Origin: Dorea sp. D27
GTDB lineage: Bacteria; Bacillota; Clostridia; Lachnospirales; Lachnospiraceae
Direction of reading: 5' to 3'
Assembly: GCF_001185345.1 (NCBI RefSeq)
Contig: NZ_KQ236744.1
Location: 62,001 to 126,000 of the forward strand
Length of the DNA: 64,000 nt
Of the stretch, positions 18,791-25,832 are shown in pieces. Position numbers and translations under genes: made by a program. The notes under the pieces are model-generated. The model did not search any database, was not told where the DNA came from, and saw only the letters and a list, made by a program, of their open reading frames with translations. Each line of letters opens with the position of its first letter. Within the stretch, counting starts at the first letter, position 1.

Positions 18791-19681
18791 ATGCGGCAAA
18801 GACTGAAACAATGGGGATGTTATCTTATCATCATAATACTATTACCGTATGTAGTGACCGTATTTTTAAATGGGCCAAGCATTACGGCAACCTCCCATGT
18901 GGACAGCACGTATGTCAAAGTAAAGACAGCGTCCGGAGAGGAAGTTAAGATGCCGATTGAAGAATACTGTATCGGTATTCTGGCGCGGGAGATTCCTGCG
19001 TCGTATAAAGAAGAAGCGCTGAAGGCCCAGGCCGTACTTGTACGTACGGATGTTTACAAAAAGATAAGGGAAGCAGGCAGCGATACCGTGCTGTCGGATG
19101 AGTTCTGGACGACAAAGCAGATGGAAGATGCATGGGGAGTGAGCAAATATTCCAAGTATTATGACAGGCTGAAAAAGGCTTGGAATGATACCGAAGGCCA
19201 TATACTGATGTATGGAGAGAATCTGGCCGTGACTCCATTCTTCCGTATCAGCAACGGAAGTACGCGTGACGGGAAAGAGGCGCTTGGAAGTGAGGATTAT
19301 CCTTATCTAAAAATCGTAGACTGTCCGCTTGACATTGAAGCGGAGGAGCAGATACAGACGGTGACGATAGACGATATGGATGCTGAAGTGACCGCCTTTG
19401 ACACAGCCGGATATGTTACAAGTGTCCGCGTAGGTCAGGAGAACATAAGCGGAGAAGAATTCCGCACTACATACGGACTGGCATCTGGCTGCTTTACTCT
19501 GCAGAAATATAACGGGAAGCTCAGGATAACGACACGGGGAGTAGGCCACGGACTTGGCATGAGCCAGTATACTGCTAATGAGATGGCAAAAAAGGGAAAA
19601 GACTATAAGGAAATACTTCAAAAATTTTTTGAAGGGACAGAAATAAAAGAAGTAGCAGAAATATTAATAGACACGGAATAA
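18791..19681 (+). CDS. spoIID: Stage II sporulation protein D (peptidoglycan lytic transglycosylase)
   Basis: 296-residue SpoIID/LytB-family protein. With SpoIIM and SpoIIP it remodels septal peptidoglycan during engulfment in the mother cell. One N-terminal membrane helix (about residues 9-25) is followed by the SpoIID domain: PIEEYCIGILAREIPASYKEEALKAQ, the ISNGSTRDG segment, and the C-terminal GVGHGLGMSQYTANEMAKKG motif. The start at 18791 follows GGGAGGG; longer upstream starts would read into the previous gene. A sigma-E-like promoter overlaps the hairpin before it. A spoIIQ-like gene follows 46 bases later. Confidence 0.93.
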   Translation: MRQRLKQWGCYLIIIILLPYVVTVFLNGPSITATSHVDSTYVKVKTASGEEVKMPIEEYCIGILAREIPASYKEEALKAQAVLVRTDVYKKIREAGSDTVLSDEFWTTKQMEDAWGVSKYSKYYDRLKKAWNDTEGHILMYGENLAVTPFFRISNGSTRDGKEALGSEDYPYLKIVDCPLDIEAEEQIQTVTIDDMDAEVTAFDTAGYVTSVRVGQENISGEEFRTTYGLASGCFTLQKYNGKLRITTRGVGHGLGMSQYTANEMAKKGKDYKEILQKFFEGTEIKEVAEILIDTE

Positions 19682-19705
19682 GTATATCACTATCTGGCAA
19701 AAATA
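19676..19705 (+). promoter_or_regulatory. Sigma-F-like promoter for the spoIIQ-like gene
   Basis: GAATA at 19676-19680, a 15-base spacer, and GGCAAAAATA at 19696-19705. The -10 fits the sigma-F consensus GGnrAnAnTw. It overlaps the spoIID stop codon and lies 22 bases before the next ATG. Confidence 0.5.
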
Positions 19706-19727
19706 TAGTCAGAGGTGGTGATAAAAA

Positions 19728-20483
19728 ATGAATAAGAGGCAAAGACCAGCAAAGAAAAGAAAAGGTGCTACCGCCGCAGTAGTAGTATGCTTTGTGGCAG
19801 CGATTGCAATAGTTGGAACATATACATTCAGGGATTATAGGAAAACCCAGGAGGAACAACAGCTCGCACAGGCGGAAGAAACCGATGACACAAAAGAGGA
19901 AAAGACGGAAGAACCAACCGAGACAGCGAACAATGATCTTGTCATTAATACAACAGAGAATGATAAGCAAGACGAAAGTGACAGCTCGGATGATACGGCA
20001 GACGGAGCGGCCGCAAATGAAAATCAAAATACCCAGACGACGGCTGGATCAGGAACATCTGTACATTTTACAGAAGACAGCCAGCTGCTGTGGCCGGTAA
20101 ACGGCAACATCCTGATGAACTACAGCATGGATAAAACAGTTTATTTTTCAACACTGGACCAGTATAAATACAATCCGGCGTTGGTAATATCAGGTGCGGA
20201 AGGTGACCAGGTCATCTCAGCAGCACCGGGAATCATCAAATCCATCGACGTGAGCGCGGAGACAGGAACAACAGTAAACGTAGATATCGGGAACGGATAC
20301 GAACTTTTCTACGGACAGCTAAAAGAAGTACCGGTTAAAGTAGGTGACTATGTAGAGGCCAAAAGCGTGCTCGGCTATATAAGCCAGCCGACAAAATACT
20401 ACAGCGTAGAAGGCAGCAACGTATACTTTGAAATGAGAAAAGACGGACAGCCAGTAAACCCGATGGAATACCTCGCAGAATAA
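19728..20483 (+). CDS. spoIIQ: SpoIIQ-like M23-family protein with degenerate zinc site
   Basis: 251 residues: basic N-terminus, one membrane helix (about 15-33), a long acidic low-complexity linker (41-110), then a LytM/M23 fold (about 120-250) ending in NVYFEMRKDGQPVNPMEYL. SpoIIQ is the forespore partner of SpoIIIAH in the channel that spans the intermembrane space. The metal ligands expected of active M23 peptidases appear replaced: Asn149/Val153 where HxxxD is expected, and Gln197 in FYGQL where the HxH histidine sits. The protein is therefore probably structural. It follows spoIID and has a sigma-F-like promoter, as B. subtilis spoIIQ does. The assignment rests on context plus fold. Confidence 0.8.
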   Translation: MNKRQRPAKKRKGATAAVVVCFVAAIAIVGTYTFRDYRKTQEEQQLAQAEETDDTKEEKTEEPTETANNDLVINTTENDKQDESDSSDDTADGAAANENQNTQTTAGSGTSVHFTEDSQLLWPVNGNILMNYSMDKTVYFSTLDQYKYNPALVISGAEGDQVISAAPGIIKSIDVSAETGTTVNVDIGNGYELFYGQLKEVPVKVGDYVEAKSVLGYISQPTKYYSVEGSNVYFEMRKDGQPVNPMEYLAE

Positions 20484-20492
20484 AAAGATGAT

Positions 20493-20568
20493 GGGGACGG
20501 AGGAAAATAAAAAAACCTCCGTCCCTAATTCGATTTATGGTGTCCCTTTTAAAAATATACGTGTCCCC
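20493..20568 (+). repeat. Dispersed nested palindrome, copy 2
   Basis: GGGGACGGAGG (20493-20503) and CCTCCGTCCC (20516-20525) around an A-rich loop, followed by GTGTCCC half-arms near 20540 and 20561. It sits 10 bases after the spoIIQ-like stop and may also serve as its terminator. Confidence 0.75.
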
Positions 20569-20631
20569 AGTGTTGCCAAGTAAAAAGGCTAAGCTTATAA
20601 TATAAGGCAGAAGAAGAAAGGATTCAGCTCT

Positions 20632-20922
20632 ATGAATTATACATACATATTAAAGTGTAAGGACGGTACATTGTATACTGGATGGACAAATGACTTAGAA
20701 AAGCGTCTCAGCGCCCATAACTGCGGAAAGGGAAGCAAATATACCCGGATGCGGCGGCCTGTGGAGCTAGTATATTATGAAGAGTACAGAACAAAAAATG
20801 AAGCGATGAGCAGAGAATATGCAATAAAACATATGAAACGGAAAGAAAAAGAAATGCTGCTGAAGAACGCCGAAGAGCATAAAGGGACAGGGAAAATTGA
20901 AATGGGGACGGAGGTTTTTTAG
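20632..20922 (+). CDS. GIY-YIG domain protein (UPF0213/YazA-like)
   Basis: 96 residues. A GIY-YIG nuclease-like fold with YTYILKCKDGTLYTGWTNDL at residues 3-22, an arginine at about 25 in LEKRL, and NEAMSREYAIKHMKRKEKE in the C-terminal half. In B. subtilis the homologue YazA lies beside yabB and rsmI; here it is 33 kb away from them. The last 13 residues are read from a dispersed palindromic repeat, so the native C-terminus has been replaced or extended. The ATG has an AAGAAAGGA site. The cellular role of this family is not settled. Confidence 0.88.
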   Translation: MNYTYILKCKDGTLYTGWTNDLEKRLSAHNCGKGSKYTRMRRPVELVYYEEYRTKNEAMSREYAIKHMKRKEKEMLLKNAEEHKGTGKIEMGTEVF

Positions 20923-20960
20923 ATTTCCTCCGTCCCCATTTCAGTTTTTCCCGTCCCTTT
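20881..20960 (+). repeat. Dispersed nested palindrome, copy 3 (overlaps two gene ends)
   Basis: Outer arms AAAGGGACAGGGAAAA and TTTTTCCCGTCCCTTT; inner arms AAATGGGGACGGAGG and CCTCCGTCCCCATTT. It begins inside the 3' end of the GIY-YIG gene and just reaches the stop codon of the convergent hemolysin III gene. Confidence 0.85.
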
Positions 20961-21621
20961 ATAGTATAAATACATACATAAGTATAAAGTGGCATACGCT
21001 TCCCCCCATAACAAACAGGTGGAATATTTCATGGCTTCCAAAATATTTATGCTTTGTGTTAAATATAGGAAGTTTCAGTGCATAGATAACGCCCCCTATA
21101 GTATATATGATACCGCCAGCCAATAGCCACCCGAATGCGGCCGGGGTCAATGAATTCAGTATCTGAGTGAATGCAAGTACGCAAGTCCATCCCATTCCGA
21201 TATATAATACGGATGATATCCACTTTGGGCAATATACCCAAAATGCTTTGATGAGTATGCCGACTATCGCTATTCCCCATACGACAGACAAGAGTATAAC
21301 TCCGAGTTTTCCTTTCAACACTAACAGACATATTGGGGTATAGCTGCCAGCTATCAATACGCTAATCATCATGTGGTCAATCTTTTTCAAAATAGTATTT
21401 ATTCTTTCAGATTTATTAAATGTATGATAAATAGTGCTTGCTGCATATAGTAATATCAAACTGATTGCATATACTGTAATTGATATGATATAAATTCTGC
21501 TCGGCTCATTAGCCGCCTTTATCAATAAAGGTACAGCTGCGAAGACTGCCATCAGCATACCTATAAAATGTGTTATTGCACTTCCTGGATCTTTAATATG
21601 TGATTTGATTACTTCTGCCAT
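20959..21621 (-). CDS. Hemolysin III / PAQR-family membrane protein
   Basis: 220 residues with seven predicted membrane helices. Family motifs are visible: DPGSAITHFIG at the first helix, YAASTIYHTF (about residues 59-68), IDHMMISVLIAGSYTP (about 80-96), and the C-terminal GSHEIFHLFVMGGSVCHF. The conserved histidines in these motifs form the PAQR metal site. The family includes YqfA/TrhA of bacteria and animal progestin receptors; haemolysis was reported for a Bacillus member, but the physiological role is more likely in membrane homeostasis. The ATG follows AGGAGG on the minus strand. Both ends are bounded by palindromic repeats. Confidence 0.88.
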   Translation of the reverse strand: MAEVIKSHIKDPGSAITHFIGMLMAVFAAVPLLIKAANEPSRIYIISITVYAISLILLYAASTIYHTFNKSERINTILKKIDHMMISVLIAGSYTPICLLVLKGKLGVILLSVVWGIAIVGILIKAFWVYCPKWISSVLYIGMGWTCVLAFTQILNSLTPAAFGWLLAGGIIYTIGGVIYALKLPIFNTKHKYFGSHEIFHLFVMGGSVCHFILMYVFIL

Positions 21622-21724
21622 AATACTGCCTCCTGAAATATTGGTAAATCAATATGTAGTAATGAAAACTACATATCCTATATGAGTATATTATACCCAT
21701 TATAATAAAATTGCAACCCTGAAT

Positions 21725-21826
21725 TAAAAAAAGGGACAGGGAAAAACGAGTTGGGGACGGAGGAAAATTAAAAAACCTCCGTCCCCAACTCGTTTTTCCC
21801 AACTCGTTTTTCCCTGTCCCTTTTTA
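21725..21826 (+). repeat. Dispersed nested palindrome, copy 4 (with internal duplication)
   Basis: Outer arms AAAAAGGGACAGGG / CCCTGTCCCTTTTT; middle arms AAAAACGAGTT / AACTCGTTTTT; inner arms GGGGACGGAGG / CCTCCGTCCCC. The block AACTCGTTTTTCCC is duplicated on the right side. This is the longest copy in the window. Confidence 0.85.
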
Positions 21827-21944
21827 ATATTACTGGTTTATTTTGACATATCCTATTAACAGGAACAACAGGACAATTGTAAAATTAGCGCAGATGATTA
21901 ATTTTTTTGGTGATATTCAGTTTTGTATCAAAGGAGGACGTAGT

Positions 21945-22098
21945 ATGAAAACAGCGCCGGAATGTAAGAGATATGCCCATCGGATCCAAAACAAGAGCCC
22001 GTCGAGCTCTCCTGGAATCAGGTGCATATTATGTGGACCGCAATGGAAAGACAGACAGCCACACCGGGAATATGGTGATTGGCGAAAGAACCAGCTAA
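21945..22098 (+). pseudogene. Small ORF with an apparent 1-base frameshift in an A run
   Basis: A strong AAAGGAGG site (21930-21937) precedes ATG at 21945. Reading straight through gives an unconvincing frame that runs into a palindromic repeat. Removing one A from AAAA at 21948-21951 gives a clean ~50-residue basic protein, starting MKQRRNVRDMPIGSKTRAR and ending NMVIGERTS with a stop at 22096-22098. Either the gene is broken, or the tract was miscounted, or slippage is used. In the second frame alone, a 41-residue protein could start at 21973. The product family is not recognised. Confidence 0.5.
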
Positions 22099-22106
22099 AC
22101 CCAAAA

Positions 22107-22147
22107 AATTGGGGACGGAGTTTTTTTCAATTTCCTCCGTCCCCAAC
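22107..22147 (+). repeat. Dispersed palindrome, copy 5
   Basis: TTGGGGACGGAG and CCTCCGTCCCCAA around a T-rich loop. It lies just past the stop codon of the minus-strand rubrerythrin gene and may terminate it. Confidence 0.8.
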
Positions 22148-22158
22148 ATTATTAATGA

Positions 22159-22695
22159 TTAATAGTTCTCGACTTTGCGTTCAAAATGTGCTCTTGGATG
22201 TGCACAGACCGGACACTCTTCCGGAGCTTCCTCTCCGTAGTAGATGTATCCGCAGTTGTTGCATTTCCAGCCAAGCGGAGCGTCTCCCTTGAAAGTCTTG
22301 CCAGCCTTGAAGCTTTCGAGCAGCTTTCCATAGCGTTTCTCATGGGCAGCTTCGACTTCGGCTACGCCTTCGAACCTCTTCGCAAGATCCTCGAATCCTT
22401 CTTCTCTTGCTTCTTCAGCCATACGTTTGTACATGTCTGTCCACTCGAAATTTTCACCTGCAACAGCGTCTTCAAGGTTTGCTTCTACATCGCCGATTCC
22501 GTGAAATTCTTTAAACCATAATTTGGCGTGCTCTTTCTCCTGATCAGCTGTCTCCAGGAAAATGTTAGACATCTGGACAAAACCAGCCTTTCTTGCAGCG
22601 GAAGCATAGTATGTATATTTGTTGCGCGCCTGTGATTCACCTGCAAAAGCCTCCATAAGATTCTTTTCAGTTTTTGTTCCTGCATACTTTGACAT
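22159..22695 (-). CDS. rbr: Rubrerythrin
   Basis: 178 residues. An N-terminal four-helix ferritin-like diiron domain carries glutamate/histidine ligands ([39 protein letters not shown]). A C-terminal rubredoxin [Fe(SCys)4] domain has [25 protein letters not shown]. The protein reduces hydrogen peroxide in anaerobes with electrons from rubredoxin/NADH systems. I chose the ATG at 22695 after AAAGGAGG; the upstream in-frame extension has no support. A reverse-type rubrerythrin and perR lie upstream on the same strand, forming a peroxide-defence group. Confidence 0.95.
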   Translation of the reverse strand: MSKYAGTKTEKNLMEAFAGESQARNKYTYYASAARKAGFVQMSNIFLETADQEKEHAKLWFKEFHGIGDVEANLEDAVAGENFEWTDMYKRMAEEAREEGFEDLAKRFEGVAEVEAAHEKRYGKLLESFKAGKTFKGDAPLGWKCNNCGYIYYGEEAPEECPVCAHPRAHFERKVENY

Positions 22696-22718
22696 ATCAA
22701 AATCCTCCTTTGAAATTG

Positions 22719-22750
22719 AGGACGGTGAAATCTCAGATTTACACCGTCCT
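22719..22750 (-). promoter_or_regulatory. Hairpin in the rubrerythrin leader
   Basis: AGGACGGTG / CACCGTCCT with an inner AAATC/GATTT extension, just upstream of the rbr ribosome site. No T run follows on the minus strand, so it is more likely a stabiliser or processing site than a terminator. Confidence 0.5.
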
Positions 22751-22795
22751 ACGTTAATATTCCACAGCATAAGCTGCCTTTTACTCTATTATATC

Positions 22796-23338
22796 TTATC
22801 CAAAGTATCTCTTCAATAAGCCTTCGAATGCTTTTCCGTGACGTGCTTCATCTCTTGCCATTTCATGAACTGTATCATGAATTGCGTCCAGGTTAGCAGC
22901 TTTAGCGCGTTTTGCAAGATCAAATTTACCTGCAGTTGCTCCATTTTCAGCATCTACTCTCATTTCGAGGTTCCTCTTTGTGCTGTCTGTAACAACTTCG
23001 CCTAACAGCTCTGCGAACTTAGATGCATGCTCAGCCTCTTCATAAGCAGCTTTTTCCCAGTATAAGCCGATTTCCGGATAGCCTTCTCTGTGAGCAACTC
23101 TAGCCATTGCAAGATACATGCCTACTTCGGAACATTCACCCTCGAAGTTAGCTCTTAAGTCAGCAAGGATGTCTTCGCTTACGCCTTTTGCTACGCCTAC
23201 AACGTGCTCAGCAGCCCATTCTCTGTCACCTGTCTGCTCCTTGAACTTCTCAGCCGGTGCATGGCAGACTGGACATTCAGCTGGTGCAGCCTCTCCCTCG
23301 TGAACATAACCACATACTGTACATACAAATTTTTTCAT
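22796..23338 (-). CDS. Reverse rubrerythrin (rubredoxin domain first)
   Basis: 180 residues with the domain order swapped relative to classical rubrerythrin. The N-terminal rubredoxin unit is [25 protein letters not shown] (residues 4-28). The C-terminal ferritin-like diiron domain has [29 protein letters not shown] and [15 protein letters not shown]. Clostridial reverse rubrerythrins are strongly peroxide-induced NADH:rubredoxin-linked peroxidases. The ATG follows AGGAGAGA on the minus strand. It lies between perR and rbr, and a PerR-like operator is present just upstream. Confidence 0.92.
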   Translation of the reverse strand: MKKFVCTVCGYVHEGEAAPAECPVCHAPAEKFKEQTGDREWAAEHVVGVAKGVSEDILADLRANFEGECSEVGMYLAMARVAHREGYPEIGLYWEKAAYEEAEHASKFAELLGEVVTDSTKRNLEMRVDAENGATAGKFDLAKRAKAANLDAIHDTVHEMARDEARHGKAFEGLLKRYFG

Positions 23339-23382
23339 GATAAATCTCTCCTTTTCTTTTATGTTATTTTTATTTTTTAATA

Positions 23383-23402
23383 TTAGTAATAGTTACTGAT
23401 AT
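23383..23402. promoter_or_regulatory. Candidate PerR operator upstream of reverse rubrerythrin
   Basis: TTAGTAATAGTTACTGATA contains arms AGTAA / TTACT in a very AT-rich stretch. A similar site, TACTATAATTAGTA, lies at about 23879-23892 upstream of perR. Both resemble degenerate Per boxes (TTATAATnATTATAA). Sequence fit is partial. Confidence 0.4.
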
Positions 23403-23446
23403 TAATTTAGCATATATATTATCTTTTGTCAATCCTAATTTTAAAT

Positions 23447-23845
23447 TTATTTTTCTTTTTCCAGGCATTCTTTGCAGGTACCATAGAAAAGGGTGCTGTG
23501 AGATGTAATCTTCCCGTCAAAGATCGAATCTGCCGCATCATTTATAGAAGCAATTTCTTCAGACGACATCTCAAGATCTTCTACTTTACCGCATGATCCA
23601 CATACTACATGGTAATGAGGCTCCGTCCGCCCGTCGAAACGGTCGCCGCCGTCAGGGGTCGTAATTTTGACTGCGTCGCCTATATCAGCTAGTAGATTGA
23701 GATTACGGTAAACAGTACCAAGACTGATATTGGGAAACTCTTCTTTGACGTGCATATATACGGTATCGGCTGTAGGGTGTTCCACAGTGCCGGCCAGATA
23801 GTCTTTAATAGAGGCCCTCTGCCTGCTGTATTTTAAATTTGCCAT
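23447..23845 (-). CDS. perR: Fur-family peroxide regulator (PerR)
   Basis: 132 residues. An N-terminal winged helix (YSRQRASIKDYLAG, SLGTVYRNLNLLADIG) precedes a metal-binding dimerisation domain. The regulatory metal residues seen are DRFDGRTEPHYHVVC. The structural zinc site has CGSCG and CKECLEK. The genomic setting with two rubrerythrins favours PerR over Fur or Zur. The ATG follows GAAAGGAGG on the minus strand. PerR normally represses peroxide-defence genes and itself until metal-catalysed oxidation inactivates it. Confidence 0.88.
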   Translation of the reverse strand: MANLKYSRQRASIKDYLAGTVEHPTADTVYMHVKEEFPNISLGTVYRNLNLLADIGDAVKITTPDGGDRFDGRTEPHYHVVCGSCGKVEDLEMSSEEIASINDAADSIFDGKITSHSTLFYGTCKECLEKEK

Positions 23846-23931
23846 CTACGCATCCTCCTTTCAATAATAATAACAATTACTATAATTAGTATAAAGCAGG
23901 GAAGTACATTTGTCAACTCCAAAATCATGTA

Positions 23932-23947
23932 TGTAACAATTTGTAAC
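23932..23947 (+). promoter_or_regulatory. Tandem TGTAAC half-sites, distal pair
   Basis: TGTAAC-AATT-TGTAAC, a direct repeat with 4-base spacing, 76 bases upstream of the -35 of the NlpC/P60 gene. Confidence 0.4.
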
Positions 23948-24022
23948 AATTATAATGATATAATAGCTAGAAAATGGTAAAAAAAGGAAGAAACATGGCG
24001 ACAAAAACACAGTAAAATAGCC

Positions 24023-24051
24023 TTGACATTGGTGTACAGCATTGATATAAT
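24023..24051 (+). promoter_or_regulatory. Near-consensus sigma-A promoter of the NlpC/P60 gene
   Basis: TTGACA at 24023-24028, a 17-base spacer, TATAAT at 24046-24051. The start point should be near 24058. Confidence 0.85.
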
Positions 24052-24065
24052 ATCACCGTAACATA

Positions 24066-24082
24066 TGTAACAATTCTGTAAC
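24066..24082 (+). promoter_or_regulatory. WalR/YycF-like box downstream of the promoter
   Basis: TGTAAC-AATTC-TGTAAC exactly fits the WalR consensus TGTWAH-N5-TGTWAH. It lies in the 5' leader, where binding would block rather than recruit polymerase. Confidence 0.45.
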
Positions 24083-24119
24083 AATTACAAAAGATAAGAA
24101 AACATAAAGGAGGGAGTTT

Positions 24120-25022
24120 ATGGATTCTATTCTTAGAAAGGGATTGTTCCTAGTTACTATTACAGGAGCTATAGCATCTTTTCCTGTCACAGCATCGGCT
24201 GCAGATACGGATGCTTCAGGAATAATGCCGAGCGTTGGAATTGAGGAGGTACTGAATGATTGCTATACTTCACAAAATGATATAGAAGTAGAAGACTATC
24301 TCGTACCTACACGTAAGGGTGAGTATTTAGATATGGCGTTTGCCAATGTTCAGTCATTTCTTTATATAAGGAGTGAACCAACGAAAGAAAGTGAGTGGGT
24401 AGGTAAGTTATATCCTGATTATGCGGCCAAAGTCATAGGTCCGGTGGGAGAATGGACGAAGATCCAGTCCGGTTCTGTTACAGGCTATGTATACTCTGAG
24501 TACATTATAATAGGAAATAACGCAGAGCAGAAGGCACAGGAAATGGTGCAGAGCTCGGAGGCCGAGGCCCCAGAAGAGGCATTTACTTACGCGGAATCAA
24601 AAGAGGAAGAGGAGGCAAGGCTGGCCCAGGAAGCAGCAGAAGCAGCAGCTAAAGCGGAAGAAGAGGCTCAGGCGAAAGCCGGAACGGGACAGGCTGTTGT
24701 AGATTATGCATGTCAGTTCATCGGAAACCCGTACGTATGGGGTGGTACAAGCCTCACAAACGGTGCCGACTGCTCCGGGTTCGTACAGTCGGTATATGCC
24801 CACTTCGGAGTCAGCCTGCCAAGGACGACATGGGATATGGAAAATGTCGGAACGCCTGTCAGCTATGACCAGGCCATCCCGGGAGATATCATACTCTATG
24901 ACGGACATGTGGGAATCTACATGGGAGACGGACAGATTGTGAATGCGATCAACAGTGCCAGAGGAATCGGCATCCTGCCGGCCACTTACACGAACATTCT
25001 TACTGTAAGACGACTAATTTAG
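24120..25022 (+). CDS. Secreted NlpC/P60 peptidoglycan endopeptidase with SH3b domain
   Basis: 300 residues. A signal peptide ends near ASAAD (residue 28). A bacterial SH3 domain (about 68-130) has the LYIRSEPTKESEWVGKL and VTGYVYSEYI strands. An Ala/Glu-rich linker (about 140-188) follows, then a C-terminal NlpC/P60 catalytic domain (about 190-300) with Cys218 in GADCSGFVQ, His263 in DGHVGIYMGDG, and Asn275 as the likely third residue. Such enzymes cut D-Glu to diamino-acid bonds in the stem peptide. The ATG follows GGAGGGAG. A strong promoter with WalR-like boxes suggests cell-wall-stress or growth control. Confidence 0.92.
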   Translation: MDSILRKGLFLVTITGAIASFPVTASAADTDASGIMPSVGIEEVLNDCYTSQNDIEVEDYLVPTRKGEYLDMAFANVQSFLYIRSEPTKESEWVGKLYPDYAAKVIGPVGEWTKIQSGSVTGYVYSEYIIIGNNAEQKAQEMVQSSEAEAPEEAFTYAESKEEEEARLAQEAAEAAAKAEEEAQAKAGTGQAVVDYACQFIGNPYVWGGTSLTNGADCSGFVQSVYAHFGVSLPRTTWDMENVGTPVSYDQAIPGDIILYDGHVGIYMGDGQIVNAINSARGIGILPATYTNILTVRRLI

Positions 25023-25041
25023 ATAGATACAAAAGCATAGG

Positions 25042-25075
25042 AAAAGCCCCGCGGCAGAGAGGGGCTTTTTCTTTT
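25042..25075 (+). terminator. Terminator of the NlpC/P60 gene
   Basis: AAAAGCCCC / GGGGCTTTTT with a 10-base loop. Confidence 0.9.
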
Positions 25076-25193
25076 GAGGACAAGATTAACCTATAAATTC
25101 CGACATGGAAATTACTGGAAATGGAGGTTTTTGTCGACTGGGTGTACAATTTACACAAAAATGTAAAAAATAGGGAAATAATGTAAAAAGGAC

Positions 25194-25273
25194 TTATCCA
25201 AGTTATCCACATCAAAACAAGTGAAAAAGGTGGAAAAAGTGCAGTTTTTCAAAATTTATCCACATTATCCACA
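25194..25273 (+). other. DnaA-box cluster in an AT-rich intergenic region
   Basis: Three perfect TTATCCACA boxes, all in the same orientation, lie at 25203-25211, 25256-25264 and 25265-25273; the last two touch. A near match, TTATCCAAG, abuts the first at 25194. They occupy the AT-rich 460-base gap between the NlpC/P60 gene and a DUF1858 gene. No dnaA, dnaN or rpmH is nearby. Confidence 0.75.
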
Positions 25274-25424
25274 TAAAAAGATAGTATTTTGGTGGATTAC
25301 TCAAGGCAAATAAAAGAACAGACGTTTTGTGAAGTTATAATAAAAATTATATTTTGTCGAAAAAAAGTGAAAAAGATGTTGACATTTGAGAAGTCAAATT
25401 TTAGGAATTAATTGACGGAAAATG

Positions 25425-25453
25425 TTTACACAATGATAAAATGCGTATATAAT
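25425..25453 (+). promoter_or_regulatory. Promoter of the DUF1858 gene
   Basis: TTTACA at 25425-25430, a 17-base spacer, TATAAT at 25448-25453. Confidence 0.7.
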
Positions 25454-25485
25454 GGAGACACTTAGAGAGAAAAGGAGGCGTCATG

Positions 25486-25686
25486 ATGGCAAAAGTCAGT
25501 AAAGATATGACTATTGGGGAAATCCTCAGCATCAACCCGGATGTTGCACCAATACTCATGGAAATCGGAATGCATTGTCTTGGCTGCCCGTCCGCGCAGG
25601 GAGAGTCTCTGGCTGAGGCGGCTATGGTTCATGGCATAGATGCAGACTTATTAGAAGAGAAGATTAATGCGTTTTTGAATGCTTAA
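25486..25686 (+). CDS. DUF1858 domain protein (hybrid-cluster-associated type)
   Basis: 66 residues. It matches the small DUF1858 family by MTIGEIL near the start and [19 protein letters not shown] in the middle; the CLGC pair could bind metal or form a disulphide. The family often stands next to, or fused to, redox and Fe-S proteins, and its biochemical function is unknown. Two ATGs in a row occur at 25483 and 25486; the second has better spacing from AGGAGG and gives the usual MAKV start. It has its own promoter and terminator, so it is a single-gene unit. Confidence 0.85.
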   Translation: MAKVSKDMTIGEILSINPDVAPILMEIGMHCLGCPSAQGESLAEAAMVHGIDADLLEEKINAFLNA

Positions 25687-25705
25687 TGAGACAACGCATA
25701 TAAAA

Positions 25706-25738
25706 AGTGCTCCGGGACAAGCCGGGGCGCTTTTTTTT
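25706..25738 (+). terminator. Terminator of the DUF1858 gene
   Basis: GTGCTCCGG / CCGGGGCGC stem followed by eight T. Confidence 0.85.
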
Positions 25739-25777
25739 CGAACAAAAAGGATAGCGGTCGTATTACATATCCCCTTG

Positions 25778-25820
25778 GAAAAGACACCGCCCGGCAGCTG
25801 GAAAACCAGATGACGGGCGG
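25778..25820 (-). terminator. Terminator of mecA (minus strand)
   Basis: CCGCCCG / CGGGCGG outer stem with an inner CTGG/CCAG pair; on the minus strand a short U-rich stretch follows. Confidence 0.6.
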
Positions 25821-25832
25821 CAGACTTCGTTA

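Noticed and set aside
21843-22292. 149-residue plus-strand ORF
   Set aside because: It runs through repeat copy 5 and the antisense of rubrerythrin. Only the short segment after the strong ribosome site is plausible, and in another frame.
25023-25485. Chromosomal replication origin
   Set aside because: DnaA boxes and AT-rich DNA are present, but dnaA, dnaN, rpmH or gyrB are absent and coding direction does not switch here. I report it as a DnaA-box cluster instead.
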